In this document: piece by piece, positions 54,259 to 64,000 of the stretch | How the letters are laid out: the number at the start of each line of letters is the position of its first letter | Numbering within the stretch: the stretch's first letter is position 1 | NCBI RefSeq assembly: GCF_000069185.1 | Contig: NC_010397.1 | Location: forward strand, 3,038,001-3,102,000 | Source of the DNA: Mycobacteroides abscessus ATCC 19977 | GTDB lineage: Bacteria > Actinomycetota > Actinomycetes > Mycobacteriales > Mycobacteriaceae | Direction: 5' to 3' | Length of the DNA stretch: 64,000 nucleotides | The notes under the pieces: generated by a model | The model's database searches: none | What the model saw: only the letters and a program-made list of their open reading frames with translations | Told to the model about the DNA's origin: nothing | Position numbers and translations under genes: made by a program

Positions 54259-56583
54259 GTGATCAGGCCCGCGTTTTCCGCTGTTCAGGTGAGTGGCTCG
54301 GCACGGCTTTCCCACACCCACTGGGGCGCGTTCACCCCCGAGGTCCGGGACGGCGAAGTGATCGGCGTCACTCCGATCGAGACCGATCTAGACCCCTCCC
54401 CGCTGCTGCAGAACATTCCTGGTTCCATCCGGCACCAGGCCCGGGTGACCGCGCCGGCGGTGCGCAGCGGCTGGCTGCGGGAGGGCCCTGGCCCCAGCGA
54501 CAAGCGTGGCGCCGACGAATACGTCGAGGTGTCCTGGGATGAGCTGACCGAACTGCTGGCCGATGAACTGCGGCGCGTCGTCGACACCCATGGCAACGAG
54601 GCTATCTACGGGGGCTCATACGGCTGGGCCAGCGCAGGGCGCTTCCACCACGCCCAGAGTCAGGTGCACAGGTTCCTGAAACTGCTGGGCGGGTATACCT
54701 TTTCGCGTCATTCCTATAGCCTCGGCGCGACCGGCGTCATCATGCCGCACGTCATCGGAACCCACGACGGGCTGTTCAAGCGATCCACATCCTGGGACGT
54801 GATCGTCGAAAACACCGATCTGCTGATCGCGTTCGGCGGAATCGCGCTGAAGAACACGGGTGTCAACCATGGCGGCACCACCGCGCACCCGGCGCGCGAT
54901 GCCCTCAACAGATTCCGCGACCGCGGTGGACGCATCGTCTCCTTTAGTCCGCTACACGATGACATCGACGGCGAATGCGAATGGCACGCCCCGATTCCCG
55001 GGACCGACGTGGCGGTCATGCTGGCGCTGGCGCATGTGCTGGCGGTGGAGAAGCTCGCAGATCTGACCTTCTTGAGCAGCTACTGCACCGGCTACGAGCG
55101 GTTCGAGCGCTATCTACTGGGCGTCGACGACGGCGTACCCAAGAGCCCGGAGTGGGCGGCACCCATCAGTGGCCTGGACGCGGCCGAGCTGCGCACCTTG
55201 GCCCGCCGCATGGCGGCAGGGCGCACTCTGGTGACGGTCAGCTGGTCCCTGCAACGGGTGCGCCATGGTGAGCAGGCACCCTGGATGGGACTCACCCTGG
55301 CCGCGATGCTCGGTCAGATCGGGCTTCCGGGAGGCGGTTTCGGCCATGGCTACGGCTCGATGAACGAGCCCGGGCTGGCCCCGGTGAGCTGTCCGCTGCC
55401 CACCTTTCCGCAGGGCCCCAACCCCGTCGAGACGTTCATCCCGGTGGCGGCCATCAGCGAGCTCCTGCTGCGCCCTGGGCAGACGCTCGCCTACAACGGT
55501 CAAACACTGACCTTGCCGGACATCCGCTGCGTCTATTGGGCGGGCGGCAACCCCTTCCATCATCATCAGAATCTGCCCAGACTGCGCCGCGCGCTGTCCC
55601 GGGTCGACACCGTCGTCGTGCACGACCCGGTGTGGACCGCGATGGCCAAGCACGCCGACATCGTCGTGCCGTCCACCACCAGTCTGGAGCGCGATGACTT
55701 CTCCGGTAGCCGCAACGACCCACTGCTGGTGGCGATGAAAGCCGTCGCACCGCCCTATGCCAACTCCCGTGACGACTACACCACGTTCTCGGCACTCGCC
55801 GACAGACTCGGATTCGGCGAGCAGTTCAGCGAGGGACGCACCGCCGCCCAGTGGCTGCGCCACATCTACACCGAGTGGGCCGGCGCGCTGAACTTTTCGG
55901 TGCCCTCCTTCGACGAATTCTGGGACCGCGGCTATCTGGAGTTGCCGACCGATGCCGGCCTGACGCTGCTGTCGGACTTCCGTGAGAACCCCGCTGCGCA
56001 CCCGTTGCACACTCCCAGCGGGCGCATCGAAATCTTTTCCGAGACCATCGACGGCTTCGGATACTCCGACTGCGGTGGTCACCCACAGTGGTACGAACCC
56101 ACCGAATGGCTGGGCGGTGAGCGCGCTCAGCGTTTTCCGTTGCATCTGATCGCCAATCAGCCGCGCACCAGGCTGCACAGCCAGCTCGACTTCGGTGGCA
56201 CCAGCCAAGGGTCGAAGGTGCGGGGACGCGAGCCTCTCCGGATACATCCGCAGGACGCCGCCACCCGTGGTATCGCCGACGGCGACGTGGTGCGGGTGTT
56301 CAACGACCGCGGCGCCTGCCTGGCCGGGGCGGTCCTCGATGAGGGCCTACGACGCCAGGTGGTGCAGCTGTCGACCGGGGCATGGTTTGACCCGATCGAG
56401 CCCGCCGACCCGAATTCTGCTTGCGCCCATGGCAATCCGAATGTGCTGACAGACGACTCGGGAACCTCGTCGCTGGCGCAGGGCTGCACCGGGCAGCACG
56501 TGCTGGTGCAGATCGAACGGTTCGAGGGGACGCCACCGCCGGTGCGGGCACACACCCCGCCGCGGTTCGTCGCCCGCGACTAG
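54259..56583 (+). CDS. Molybdopterin-dependent oxidoreductase, biotin/DMSO sulfoxide reductase type (BisC-like)
   Basis: A 774-residue bis-MGD enzyme that reduces S- or N-oxides. N-terminal THWGAFTPEVRDGEVIGVTP and YGGSYGWASAGRFHHAQSQVHRF match the BisC/TorZ/DMSO reductase group, with the Mo-ligand serine in FSRHSYS. It lacks the N-terminal Fe-S cysteine domain, as expected for this subgroup. The C-terminal molydopterin-binding domain is present (PLHLIANQPRTRLHSQLDFG, HGNPNVLTDD). No Tat signal is seen, so it is probably cytosolic. The GTG at 54259 lies 7 bases after TAGAGT. Confidence 0.87.
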   Translation: MIRPAFSAVQVSGSARLSHTHWGAFTPEVRDGEVIGVTPIETDLDPSPLLQNIPGSIRHQARVTAPAVRSGWLREGPGPSDKRGADEYVEVSWDELTELLADELRRVVDTHGNEAIYGGSYGWASAGRFHHAQSQVHRFLKLLGGYTFSRHSYSLGATGVIMPHVIGTHDGLFKRSTSWDVIVENTDLLIAFGGIALKNTGVNHGGTTAHPARDALNRFRDRGGRIVSFSPLHDDIDGECEWHAPIPGTDVAVMLALAHVLAVEKLADLTFLSSYCTGYERFERYLLGVDDGVPKSPEWAAPISGLDAAELRTLARRMAAGRTLVTVSWSLQRVRHGEQAPWMGLTLAAMLGQIGLPGGGFGHGYGSMNEPGLAPVSCPLPTFPQGPNPVETFIPVAAISELLLRPGQTLAYNGQTLTLPDIRCVYWAGGNPFHHHQNLPRLRRALSRVDTVVVHDPVWTAMAKHADIVVPSTTSLERDDFSGSRNDPLLVAMKAVAPPYANSRDDYTTFSALADRLGFGEQFSEGRTAAQWLRHIYTEWAGALNFSVPSFDEFWDRGYLELPTDAGLTLLSDFRENPAAHPLHTPSGRIEIFSETIDGFGYSDCGGHPQWYEPTEWLGGERAQRFPLHLIANQPRTRLHSQLDFGGTSQGSKVRGREPLRIHPQDAATRGIADGDVVRVFNDRGACLAGAVLDEGLRRQVVQLSTGAWFDPIEPADPNSACAHGNPNVLTDDSGTSSLAQGCTGQHVLVQIERFEGTPPPVRAHTPPRFVARD

Positions 56584-58055
56584 AGCGCGGTCAGGACGGC
56601 GGCAAGCGCCCGCGGCACCCGCCCCACTACCCGCGTGCCATCGGCGAGATGCTCGGTGGACTGCACCTGCCCCTCGGTGTGGATTCGGGCCACCAGATCG
56701 CCGCGCTCGTACGGGATCACCACATCGACGGGTACATCACCGCGGGGCACCGCCTCGGCGATCGCCTCGCGCAGCGTGGCGATCCCCTCGCCCGTGTGCG
56801 CCGACACGAATAGCGCCTTGGGTAACGCGCGGCGCAGCTGCGCCAGCGCCAGATCACCCGCCGCGTCGACCTTGTTGATCACCAACAGCTCCGGCGCCGC
56901 GGACGCATCATGATCGGCGACCACCTCACCGATCACCGTGCGCACCGCCTCGATCTGGGCCAGCGGTGCCATATCGGACCCATCGACCACATGGACGAGA
57001 AGATCCGCGTCGGCAACCTCTTCCAGCGTGGACCGGAATGCCTCGACCAGCTGGGTCGGCAGGTGCCGCACGAAACCAACGGTGTCCGTGATGACGAATT
57101 CGCGGCCGTCATCGAATGTTCCGCGGCGCGTCGTGGGTTCGAGCGTGGCGAACAACGCGTCCTGAACGAGCACCCCTGCCCCGGTGATCGCGTTCAGCAG
57201 ACTGGATTTACCGGCGTTCGTGTAGCCGACGATGGCAACCGATGGGACATCGCTTTCCAGGCGGCGGCTGCGCTTGGTGTCACGAACCTTCTTCATATCG
57301 CGGATCTCGCGGCGCAACTTGGACATGCGCTCGCGGATCCGGCGCCGATCGGTCTCGATCTTCGTTTCACCGGGGCCACGGGTGCCCACCCCGCCACCGG
57401 CGCCGCCGGCACGACCACCGGCCTGCCGGGACATCGATTCACCCCAGCCGCGCAGTCTCGGCAGCATGTACTCCATCTGCGCCAACGAGACCTGCGCCTT
57501 ACCCTCGCGGCTGGTCGCGTGCTGGGCGAAGATGTCCAGGATCAGGGCGGTGCGATCGATGACCTTGACCTTGACCGCCTTTTCCAGGGCCACCAGCTGG
57601 GCCGGGCTTAGCTCCCCGTCGCAGATCACCGTGTCGGCGCCGGTGGCCAGCACGATCTCGCGCAGTTCGATCGCCTTGCCAGAGCCGATATACGTTGCCG
57701 GATCGGGCTTTTGGCGCCGCTGGATCAGACCTTCGAGCACCTCGGATCCGGCGGTTTCGGCCAGTGCGGCAAGCTCGGCCATGCTGGCCTCGGCCTCCTG
57801 CGAGGTACCCTCGGTCCAGACCCCTACCAGCACAACTCGTTCCAGGCGCAGCTGGCGGTATTCGACCTCGGTGACGTCGGCGAGTTCGGTGGAAAGCCCC
57901 GCCACACGTTTGAGTGCGGCGCGGTCTTCCAGCGCAAGCTCGCCGTCGGTGGGCGTCTCATAGGTGGTACGCATACTGGCTACCGATGCTCCCACCCGGG
58001 GCTCATCGAACGCATCCGAATTATCCGCAGGCGCCAATGCCGCCCCACCATTCAT
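56580..58055 (-). CDS. hflX: GTPase HflX
   Basis: A ribosome-associated GTPase that splits stalled or stored ribosomes. The 491-residue protein has the N-terminal HflX domain, the Gly-rich linker ([20 protein letters not shown]), a coiled-coil segment, and the G domain: [13 protein letters not shown] (P-loop), [10 protein letters not shown] (G3), and INKVDAA (G4). The ATG at 58055 overlaps the dapF end by 35 bases; an ATG at 57974 would shorten the variable N-terminus by 27 residues. Last gene of the miaA-dapF-hflX run. Confidence 0.93.
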   Translation of the reverse strand: MNGGAALAPADNSDAFDEPRVGASVASMRTTYETPTDGELALEDRAALKRVAGLSTELADVTEVEYRQLRLERVVLVGVWTEGTSQEAEASMAELAALAETAGSEVLEGLIQRRQKPDPATYIGSGKAIELREIVLATGADTVICDGELSPAQLVALEKAVKVKVIDRTALILDIFAQHATSREGKAQVSLAQMEYMLPRLRGWGESMSRQAGGRAGGAGGGVGTRGPGETKIETDRRRIRERMSKLRREIRDMKKVRDTKRSRRLESDVPSVAIVGYTNAGKSSLLNAITGAGVLVQDALFATLEPTTRRGTFDDGREFVITDTVGFVRHLPTQLVEAFRSTLEEVADADLLVHVVDGSDMAPLAQIEAVRTVIGEVVADHDASAAPELLVINKVDAAGDLALAQLRRALPKALFVSAHTGEGIATLREAIAEAVPRGDVPVDVVIPYERGDLVARIHTEGQVQSTEHLADGTRVVGRVPRALAAVLTAL

Positions 58056-58908
58056 CCGAGATTTCGCCATCGGCCAGCAACATGGAAGGCCCGCGCAGGA
58101 AGCTGGATTCACCGGTGACCGTCACGCGAACCTGTCCACCAGGAATGTTGACGACGACCTCGCCGGTCCGCTGCCCGATGTGACGCAGCGCGGCGTAGGC
58201 CGCCGCTACCGTTCCCGTTCCACAGGAACGTGTCTCGCCGACACCACGCTCGTGAACGCGCATATGCACCGTGTTCGCCGGGCCCGCGGACGGAGCCGTC
58301 AGCACCTCGACATTGACTCCATCGGGGAACAACTGCTCGTCGAAGGTAACCGGCGCACCCACATCGAGGATGCGCAGCTGCTCGGTTGTCAGTACGGCAT
58401 CCACACAGGCCAAGTGTGGATTACCCACGTCGATGGCCAGGCCGGAAAACCGGCGTCCACCGACGATCGCCTCGCCGGCACCGAACTCCTTGACCGGCCC
58501 CATGTCGACCGTCACATCGGCGGTGAGCTGGCTCCAGGAATTGATGCGCACCGGCCGGGGCCCGGCCAGCGAGGCCACCACAAACTCGTCCCGATGCTCC
58601 AGTCCTACCGATCGCAGATAGTGCGCGAATACTCGCACACCGTTGCCGCACATCTCGGCGATCGAACCGTCAGCATTGCGGTAGTCCATGAACCAGTCTT
58701 CGCTGCTCACCCCGGCAGGTTTCTCGGCCAGGACCCCGCCCTCCAGAGCAGCGCCCACCGTGGTCACGCGCAGCACGCCATCGGCGCCGAGACCGCGCTG
58801 CCGGTCGCACAACGCCTGGACGGCGGCCACCGACAGGTCGCGTTTGATGTGGACATCCGGCAGCACCACGAAATCGTTCTGGGTGCCGTGCCCCTTGGTG
58901 AACTTCAC
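58021..58908 (-). CDS. dapF: Diaminopimelate epimerase
   Basis: Converts LL- to meso-diaminopimelate for lysine and peptidoglycan. The 295-residue protein starts [15 protein letters not shown] and shows both catalytic cysteines, in [15 protein letters not shown] and [14 protein letters not shown]. The normal length and actinobacterial gene order (Rv2726c between hflX and miaA) support it. It overlaps miaA by 4 bases (ATGA). Confidence 0.96.
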   Translation of the reverse strand: MKFTKGHGTQNDFVVLPDVHIKRDLSVAAVQALCDRQRGLGADGVLRVTTVGAALEGGVLAEKPAGVSSEDWFMDYRNADGSIAEMCGNGVRVFAHYLRSVGLEHRDEFVVASLAGPRPVRINSWSQLTADVTVDMGPVKEFGAGEAIVGGRRFSGLAIDVGNPHLACVDAVLTTEQLRILDVGAPVTFDEQLFPDGVNVEVLTAPSAGPANTVHMRVHERGVGETRSCGTGTVAAAYAALRHIGQRTGEVVVNIPGGQVRVTVTGESSFLRGPSMLLADGEISDEWWGGIGACG

Positions 58909-59846
58909 GTATTCGAGGATAGGCGCCAGCGCGACACGATTTCGCCCGCCAGCCCTTCAGGGCCACCGGTCTCCACGGACTCCCCTGCCAGCCATACCAC
59001 GCGATGATCGCGGCCGAACCACGACCGTTGACGACGGACATAGCGGCGGGTGCCGACGAAGGTCAGGTCGCGCGCCTGCGCCAGCGCCCCTGCACCACCC
59101 CCGGCGTCCAGCGCCGCGATGACCTGCGCGTATCCGATGGCCCGCGACGCGGTCACACCGTCACGCAACCCGGTACTCAACAGATATTCGACCTCGCCGA
59201 CGAAACCCTGCTCGAACATCAGGTCCGTGCGCCGGGCGATCCGATCATCGAGTTTCTCCGTCTCCCAATCCAATCCGACGATCAATGTGTCCCACCGTGG
59301 CGGGCCGATGGTGGGCGCCGATGCCGCGAACGGCTGACCGGTGAGCTCGATCACCTCAAGCGCGCGCACTGTGCGGCGCCCGTCGGTGGGCAAGATGATC
59401 GCGGCCGCCGCCGGGTCACGCGCGGCGAGTTCGGCGTGCAGCGCGGTGACCCCGATCTGCGCCAAGCGCTCCTCCCAGCGCGCACGCACCTGCGGGTCCG
59501 TCGCGGGAAACGCCCAATCATCAAGTAACGCTTGGATGTACATCATCGATCCGCCGACGATCACCGGCACATGTCCGCGCGCACGGATATCGTCGATCGT
59601 CGCGACGGCGCGTTCTTGATAGGTCGCGACTGTGGCTGTTTCGGTCACGTCAAGCACGTCGAGCATGTGGTGAACGAGACCCCGCCGCTCGCATTCCGGC
59701 ACCTTGGCGGTGCCGATATCCATACCGCGATACAGCTGCATCGCGTCGGCATTGACGATCTCCCCGCCCAAGCGCTCGGCCAGCTCCAGCGCGAGCGCCG
59801 ACTTGCCGGTGGCGGTGGGACCGATGACCGCGATGGGCCGTGTCAT
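58905..59846 (-). CDS. miaA: tRNA dimethylallyltransferase MiaA
   Basis: Adds the dimethylallyl group to A37 of tRNAs reading UNN codons. The 313-residue protein begins [20 protein letters not shown] (P-loop), followed by [18 protein letters not shown] and [34 protein letters not shown] lies near the tRNA-binding end. The ATG at 59846 overlaps the upstream gene by 4 bases. The second enzyme of the same modification, MiaB, is encoded 3 kb upstream on the same strand. Confidence 0.96.
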   Translation of the reverse strand: MTRPIAVIGPTATGKSALALELAERLGGEIVNADAMQLYRGMDIGTAKVPECERRGLVHHMLDVLDVTETATVATYQERAVATIDDIRARGHVPVIVGGSMMYIQALLDDWAFPATDPQVRARWEERLAQIGVTALHAELAARDPAAAAIILPTDGRRTVRALEVIELTGQPFAASAPTIGPPRWDTLIVGLDWETEKLDDRIARRTDLMFEQGFVGEVEYLLSTGLRDGVTASRAIGYAQVIAALDAGGGAGALAQARDLTFVGTRRYVRRQRSWFGRDHRVVWLAGESVETGGPEGLAGEIVSRWRLSSNT

Positions 59847-60511
59847 GACACCCGCCAAATGCCGGCAAAATACCCCACCCCGTAGGGCGAGCCGCGATAC
59901 AAGCACCTGGCCTCGACGACGTCGGAATCCACCAGCCCGGCGAGCACCTGGTATGCGGGACGGCCGGTGATGGCGTCCGGCAGGTGCCGTAACGAGGCGG
60001 CATCGCCCCGCGTCAGGGCATCGACGACGGCACGCTGCGCCGCCTCGGCGTCGGGCCGGTAACCGCCGGGCGCCTTGTCGGTCAGGGTGTTGGCGCCATC
60101 GGCGACGATCAGCACGCCGGGCGGCACCGGTCGCCTCTCGATCTCACCACGCAACGCCCGGCCGAAGGCCAGCGCATCCGTAGCAGGACCGACAAGCCGT
60201 ACCTCGGCTTCGTCGGCTTCCGCGCGGCTGCGCAGCCACCCGGCGATAAGTACCGGCAGCGGGAGCTGGGCCGGCTTGCCCATCCGATCCGAGAGTGAAA
60301 CGCGCACGTCAGCTCCGTAGCCGGCGAAAGTGCCCGACATATCGGCGTGGTACTGCCCGTCCCCGACTCCGATCGCGATCCATTGTGCGGGCAGGCTGCG
60401 GGCAACAGTCACGCTCGCCGCACGCAGCTCACCGGTCTCGGCCGCGGCCTCACCCCCCAATTCGGGTACCAGCAGCGGGGTCGACGGGCAGATGGCTATC
60501 GACAAATTCAC
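59843..60511 (-). CDS. LigB-like class III extradiol dioxygenase-fold protein (Rv2728c-like)
   Basis: A 222-residue Ala-rich protein conserved next to miaA in actinobacteria. The start [20 protein letters not shown] and the block WIAIGVGDG fit the LigB-like class III dioxygenase fold, but the usual iron-binding histidines are not apparent, so catalysis is doubtful. Function unknown. Coupled to miaA by an ATGA overlap. Confidence 0.78.
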   Translation of the reverse strand: MNLSIAICPSTPLLVPELGGEAAAETGELRAASVTVARSLPAQWIAIGVGDGQYHADMSGTFAGYGADVRVSLSDRMGKPAQLPLPVLIAGWLRSRAEADEAEVRLVGPATDALAFGRALRGEIERRPVPPGVLIVADGANTLTDKAPGGYRPDAEAAQRAVVDALTRGDAASLRHLPDAITGRPAYQVLAGLVDSDVVEARCLYRGSPYGVGYFAGIWRVS

Positions 60512-60687
60512 AGCGCTAGCTGGCCTTCAGCGTCGGGGCCCACGCGATATCCACCTGGGACATCGCGGCCTCCTCGGGTAATCATCTGGCATATGTTCGC
60601 CCGTGCGGCGATGACACCTGTTTGAATGAACGGTGTAGTGAGCTTAGGGCGCCGTGCTGCGCGGCAACAATTGTAGGAAGAGGTTTC

Positions 60688-62028
60688 ATGTCCGATCAGA
60701 CACAGCCGGAACTCTCAACACAGCAAGAGCGTGTTACCCCCGTCCCCCGGCCGGGGCCGAAACCTCATCCGATGCCGCGCCGTCCCGCGGCGCCGGCTCC
60801 CGCGGCTCACCATGTAGACCCCCACAAGTTCGGCCGGGTGGATGATGACGGCACCGTGTGGCTGATCACGAGCGCCGGAGAACGCCAGATCGGGTCGTGG
60901 CAGGCCGGGGACGCCGACGCGGCGTATGCGCATTTCGGACGCAGATTCGAAGATCTGGAGACGGAAGTCCAGCTGCTGGAACTGCGGCTCGGGTCCGGGT
61001 CAGGTGACGCACGCAAGATCAAGACCGCCGCCGAGCACCTGGCCGAGACGCTGCCCGCCGCCGCGGTGCTCGGTGATGTGGACTCCCTGTCGGCACGGTT
61101 GTCGGCGCTCGTGGAGTCCGCGGACGCACAGGCAGCGGCGGCGCGTGCCCAGCGTGACGAGGCGCGCTCGGCCAGTATTTCCCGCAAGGAGGAGCTGGCC
61201 GCCGAAGCCGAGGAGCTGGCCGCCAACTCCACCCAGTGGAAGGCCGCCGGTGACCGGATCCGGGCCATTCTCGACGAGTGGAAGTCCATCCACGGTGTGG
61301 ATCGCAAGACGGACGACGCGCTGTGGAAGCGGTATTCGACGGCACGGGAGACCTTCAACCGCAGACGCGGCGCCCATTTCGCCGAGCTGGACCGTGAGCG
61401 CGCCGGCGCCCGCGAGAAGAAGGAAGAACTCTGCAAGCGGGCCGAGGCGCTGTCGGATTCGACGGATTGGGGTGCGACCTCCGCGGCGTTCCGGAATCTG
61501 CTGAACGACTGGAAGGCCGCCGGGCGGGCACCGAGAGAGACCGACGACAACCTGTGGCACCGGTTCAAGGCCGCCCAGGACAAGTTCTTTGCCGCCCGCA
61601 ACGCCGAATCCGCGTCCCGTGACGCCGAATTCGTGGCCAACGCGGAAGCAAAGCGCGCGCTGCTCGTCGAGGCGGAGAAAATCGATCCCGAGGCCGATGT
61701 CGACGCTGCCCGCGCGGCACTGCGCGCCATCGGCGACAAGTGGGACGCCATCGGGAAGGTTCCTCGCGAGCAGCAGGCCGACCTGGAGCGGCGCCTACGG
61801 GCGGTCGAGAAGAAGGTTCGCGAGGCCGGCGAATCCGGCTGGGGCGACCCGGAAGCCGAAGCACGTGCCGAACAGTTCCGCGACCGCGCACGCCAGTTCG
61901 AGGAGCAGGCGGCCAAGGCCGAGGCGGCCGGCAAGACCAAGGATGCCGAGAAGGCCCGCGCCAGCGCCCAGCAGTGGCAGGAATGGGCCGACGCCGCGGT
62001 GGCGGCCGTCAAGAGCCGCTCGCGCTAG
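60688..62028 (+). CDS. DUF349 domain-containing protein
   Basis: A 446-residue, mainly helical cytosolic protein (Rv2731 equivalent). After a Pro-rich N-terminus (about 1-50) come several DUF349 repeats, each about 70 residues with the pattern W..L...WK..... (for example [12 protein letters not shown] with [15 protein letters not shown], and [27 protein letters not shown]), and a final coiled coil. The role is unknown. AGGAAGAGG precedes the ATG at 60688; the open frame upstream is unsupported. Confidence 0.88.
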   Translation: MSDQTQPELSTQQERVTPVPRPGPKPHPMPRRPAAPAPAAHHVDPHKFGRVDDDGTVWLITSAGERQIGSWQAGDADAAYAHFGRRFEDLETEVQLLELRLGSGSGDARKIKTAAEHLAETLPAAAVLGDVDSLSARLSALVESADAQAAAARAQRDEARSASISRKEELAAEAEELAANSTQWKAAGDRIRAILDEWKSIHGVDRKTDDALWKRYSTARETFNRRRGAHFAELDRERAGAREKKEELCKRAEALSDSTDWGATSAAFRNLLNDWKAAGRAPRETDDNLWHRFKAAQDKFFAARNAESASRDAEFVANAEAKRALLVEAEKIDPEADVDAARAALRAIGDKWDAIGKVPREQQADLERRLRAVEKKVREAGESGWGDPEAEARAEQFRDRARQFEEQAAKAEAAGKTKDAEKARASAQQWQEWADAAVAAVKSRSR

Positions 62029-62037
62029 CTACCCGTC

Positions 62038-62643
62038 CTACTTGTCGCGGTCCTCGTCATCCTCGAAGGCGTCGTCGAGGATGGTGCGCTGATCGCGCTT
62101 GGCGGCCTCACGCCGCTCCTGCTCGGCCGCGAGCTGCACCGCCGTGCGCGACCACACCACGCGCGCCCAGTGGAAGGTCAACAAAATGACAGCGATCCAG
62201 GCGATCACCAAGCCGATTCCCGGGCCCGGATGCCCGCTGCCCGCGGTCTGACGCGTCCAGATCGCCAGCATGCCGATGACACTGGCGACAAACGAGCCCG
62301 CCAGCGCGATCCAGGACAACACCCACCGGCGCGTCAGCAGCGCCAACATGGAGAACCCGACTCCGAAGATCATCGCGAGCCATACAAAGATCCGCGACGG
62401 TACCCGTACCGCTTCCTGATCGGCGATCGCGCCGTTGACCAGAACGTCGAATCCTCTGGCATGGCCGGTGTGCGGGAGCACGAAGGTCAGCAACAGCGCG
62501 AAAACCAGGACCGCCACCACCATGGCGCGGGCTCCGGGATCGATTTCGCCGGCGACCTTCTTCTCGGCGGCGTCGATGTCTTTGTGAAACGCCGCGAACT
62601 CATCGAATTCGGCGTCTTCTTTTCCCGGCTCGGAGTCATTCAT
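62038..62643 (-). CDS. Membrane protein (Rv2732c-like)
   Basis: A 201-residue protein with an acidic N-terminus ([20 protein letters not shown]), four predicted helices between about 40 and 160, and a charged C-terminus ([12 protein letters not shown]). Conserved beside miaB in mycobacteria; no known function. The ATG at 62643 forms an ATGA overlap with the miaB stop, which decides it over the GTG three codons earlier. Confidence 0.82.
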   Translation of the reverse strand: MNDSEPGKEDAEFDEFAAFHKDIDAAEKKVAGEIDPGARAMVVAVLVFALLLTFVLPHTGHARGFDVLVNGAIADQEAVRVPSRIFVWLAMIFGVGFSMLALLTRRWVLSWIALAGSFVASVIGMLAIWTRQTAGSGHPGPGIGLVIAWIAVILLTFHWARVVWSRTAVQLAAEQERREAAKRDQRTILDDAFEDDEDRDK

Positions 62644-64000
62644 AGCCCGCACCCTGCAACCTCAATCCGCTCTGTCTTCGGGGCCCCAATCGCGGGCATT
62701 CCCAAGCCAATTCCCGGCGTACTGGGCTTCTTGCCGGCTTCATGCGCGTCGCCCGCACGGGTGCGCCGGTGACTGCGCACGCCGTCGTCGGCAATCAGGT
62801 GGTGCGGTGCGGCACCGGTGACGTCGACGGTGATGATGTCACCGGGACGCAGTGCCCCGTCGACGTGTCCTTGCGGGCGGAAATGCACGAGGCGGCCATC
62901 GCGGGCCCGCCCGCTCATCCGGGCTGTCTCCCCGTCCTTACGGCCCTCCCCGGTGGCGATCAGCACCTCGATCATGCGACCGATCTGCTTCTGGTTTTCC
63001 TCCAGGGTGACGGATTCCTGCAGCGCGATGAGCCGGTCGTAGCGTTCCTGCACAACGGCTTTGGGCAGCTGGTCGGGGAGCTTCGCGGCCGGGGTGCCGG
63101 GACGGATCGAGTACTGGAACGTAAAGGCGCTGGAGAAACGCGCGCGGCGGACCACCTCGAGGGTCTGCTGGAAATCCTCTTCGGTCTCACCAGGGAAACC
63201 GACGATGATGTCGGTGGTGATGGCGGCGTCCGGCATAGCCGACCGCACCTTGTCGATGATGGACAGGAAGCGCTCGGACCGGTAGGAACGGCGCATCGCC
63301 TTCAGGATGCGGTCCGAACCTGATTGCAACGGCATGTGCAGCTGGGGGCACACATTCGGGGTCTGCGCCATTGCCTCGATGACATCGTCGGTGAATTCGG
63401 CGGGGTGCGGCGAGGTGAATCGCACCCGCTCCAGGCCGTCGATACGGCCGCAGGCACGCAGCAGCTCCGCGAAAGCTCCACGGTCCCGGGGAATCTCGGG
63501 GTCTGCGAAGTTGACGCCGTAGGCATTGACGTTCTGCCCCAGCAGCGTCACCTCCAGCACTCCCTGGTCTACCAGCGCCTGGACCTCACCGAGGATGTCT
63601 CCCGGCCTGCGGTCGATCTCTTTACCGCGCAGCGAGGGAACAATGCAGAAGGTGCAGGTGTTGTTGCAGCCGACCGAGATCGATACCCAGGCCGCATAGG
63701 CTGATTCACGGGTCGCAGGCAGGGCCGACGGAAAGTGCTCAAGTGCCTCGACGATCTCGACCTGCGCCTCATTGTTGTGTCGGGCGCGCTCCAACAATGC
63801 GGGCAGTGAGCCGATGTTGTGGGTACCGAAGACGACATCGACCCACGGGGCCTTGGCCAGCATGCCCTCGCGGTCCTTCTGGGCGAGGCATCCACCGACG
63901 GCGATCTGCATGTTCGGGTTGGCAGCCTTGCGGGGCGCCAGATGGCTGATGTTTCCGTACAGCTTGTTGTCGGCGTTCTCGCGCACCGCGCAGGTGTTGA
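62640..64000 (-). CDS. miaB: tRNA-2-methylthio-N6-dimethylallyladenosine synthase MiaB (N-terminus outside window)
   Basis: A radical-SAM methylthiotransferase that converts i6A37 to ms2i6A37 in tRNA. The frame is open to the window edge, where it reads [15 protein letters not shown]; the first 60 or so residues are missing. Two Fe-S sites are visible: C in NTCAVRE and VGGCLAQKD for the N-terminal cluster, and CNNTCTFC (CxxxCxxC) for the radical-SAM cluster. A TRAM domain ([25 protein letters not shown]) and a Gly/Pro-rich tail follow. It acts on the product of MiaA. Confidence 0.95.
   Translation of the reverse strand, partial: NTCAVRENADNKLYGNISHLAPRKAANPNMQIAVGGCLAQKDREGMLAKAPWVDVVFGTHNIGSLPALLERARHNNEAQVEIVEALEHFPSALPATRESAYAAWVSISVGCNNTCTFCIVPSLRGKEIDRRPGDILGEVQALVDQGVLEVTLLGQNVNAYGVNFADPEIPRDRGAFAELLRACGRIDGLERVRFTSPHPAEFTDDVIEAMAQTPNVCPQLHMPLQSGSDRILKAMRRSYRSERFLSIIDKVRSAMPDAAITTDIIVGFPGETEEDFQQTLEVVRRARFSSAFTFQYSIRPGTPAAKLPDQLPKAVVQERYDRLIALQESVTLEENQKQIGRMIEVLIATGEGRKDGETARMSGRARDGRLVHFRPQGHVDGALRPGDIITVDVTGAAPHHLIADDGVRSHRRTRAGDAHEAGKKPSTPGIGLGMPAIGAPKTERIEVAGCGL

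Noticed and set aside
1..64000. tRNA, rRNA, insertion sequence and prophage genes
   Set aside because: I found no tRNA T-arm/acceptor pairs, transposase or integrase motifs, or phage structural genes when reading both strands by eye. A tRNA search program would be needed to exclude tRNAs fully.

Overview
The window is chromosomal DNA of a fast-growing mycobacterium. Gene content and order follow the M. tuberculosis Rv2673-Rv2733c block almost step by step: aftC, msrB, hemQ-hemY-hemE, dxs, ceoB-ceoC, dut, cei, suhB, ppgK, sigA, sigB, ideR, sthA, nrdR, lexA, hflX, dapF, miaA, miaB. A chromosomal chloramphenicol acetyltransferase gene sits beside dxs, together with several genes absent from M. 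tuberculosis, which points to the Mycobacteroides abscessus/chelonae group. This placement is inference from remembered synteny, not a database match.

Layout. 1-1.3 kb: end of the arabinofuranosyltransferase aftC, then msrB. 1.3-6.3 kb: an accessory stretch with a minus-strand cluster of a Gln/Pro-rich secreted protein and two lipoproteins, then an MFS exporter. 6.3-9.5 kb: the heme genes hemE-cgoX(hemY)-chdC(hemQ). 9.6-12.1 kb: DUF3000, an RNase D-like nuclease and cat. 12.1-18.7 kb: dxs, nhaA, an RNA uracil methyltransferase and an APC permease, all on the minus strand. 18.8-22.1 kb: TrkA proteins CeoB/CeoC, DUF3159, an OB-fold protein and a hydrolase. 22.1-24.4 kb: an ECF41-type sigma factor divergent from an NmrA-like and a Ddn-like gene. 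24.4-30.7 kb: DUF3710, dut, DUF3093, DUF4193, cei, suhB, ppgK, sigA. 30.9-40 kb: a less conserved stretch with a two-gene unit sharing a helical module, ogt, redox flavoproteins, a VOC protein, RidA, a FadR-type regulator with a fatty acid hydroxylase-like gene, and a DUF692 (MNIO) operon. 40-50.4 kb: DUF7455, YihY, DUF3039, DUF3099, sigB, ideR, DUF4192, a lipoprotein, sthA, PAC2, a hydrolase and PhzF. 50.4-54.2 kb: nrdR, the SOS pair chiZ-like/lexA, a GNAT and fadE20. 54.2-64 kb: a molybdopterin oxidoreductase, hflX, dapF, miaA, a LigB-like gene, DUF349, a membrane protein, and miaB running off the end.

Regulation can be read in several places. The ECF41 locus has two mirror-image promoters (GTAACT-N16-CGTCGT). 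A perfect SoxR-like palindrome sits in a 19-bp spacer ahead of the VOC gene. There are three LexA boxes between the chiZ-like gene and lexA, a perfect CRP-type site ahead of cei, a FadR-type box, and an ECF-type promoter ahead of sigB. Many genes appear leaderless, with a TAnnnT hexamer 6-8 bases before the start codon.

The best candidates for little-described biology are the three-gene MNIO operon, which ends in an easily missed 55-residue membrane peptide (38008-39492), the mirror-symmetric ECF41 switch (22989-23055), and the secreted Gln/Pro-rich cluster (1622-4451). I found no tRNA, rRNA, IS element, prophage or CRISPR array.
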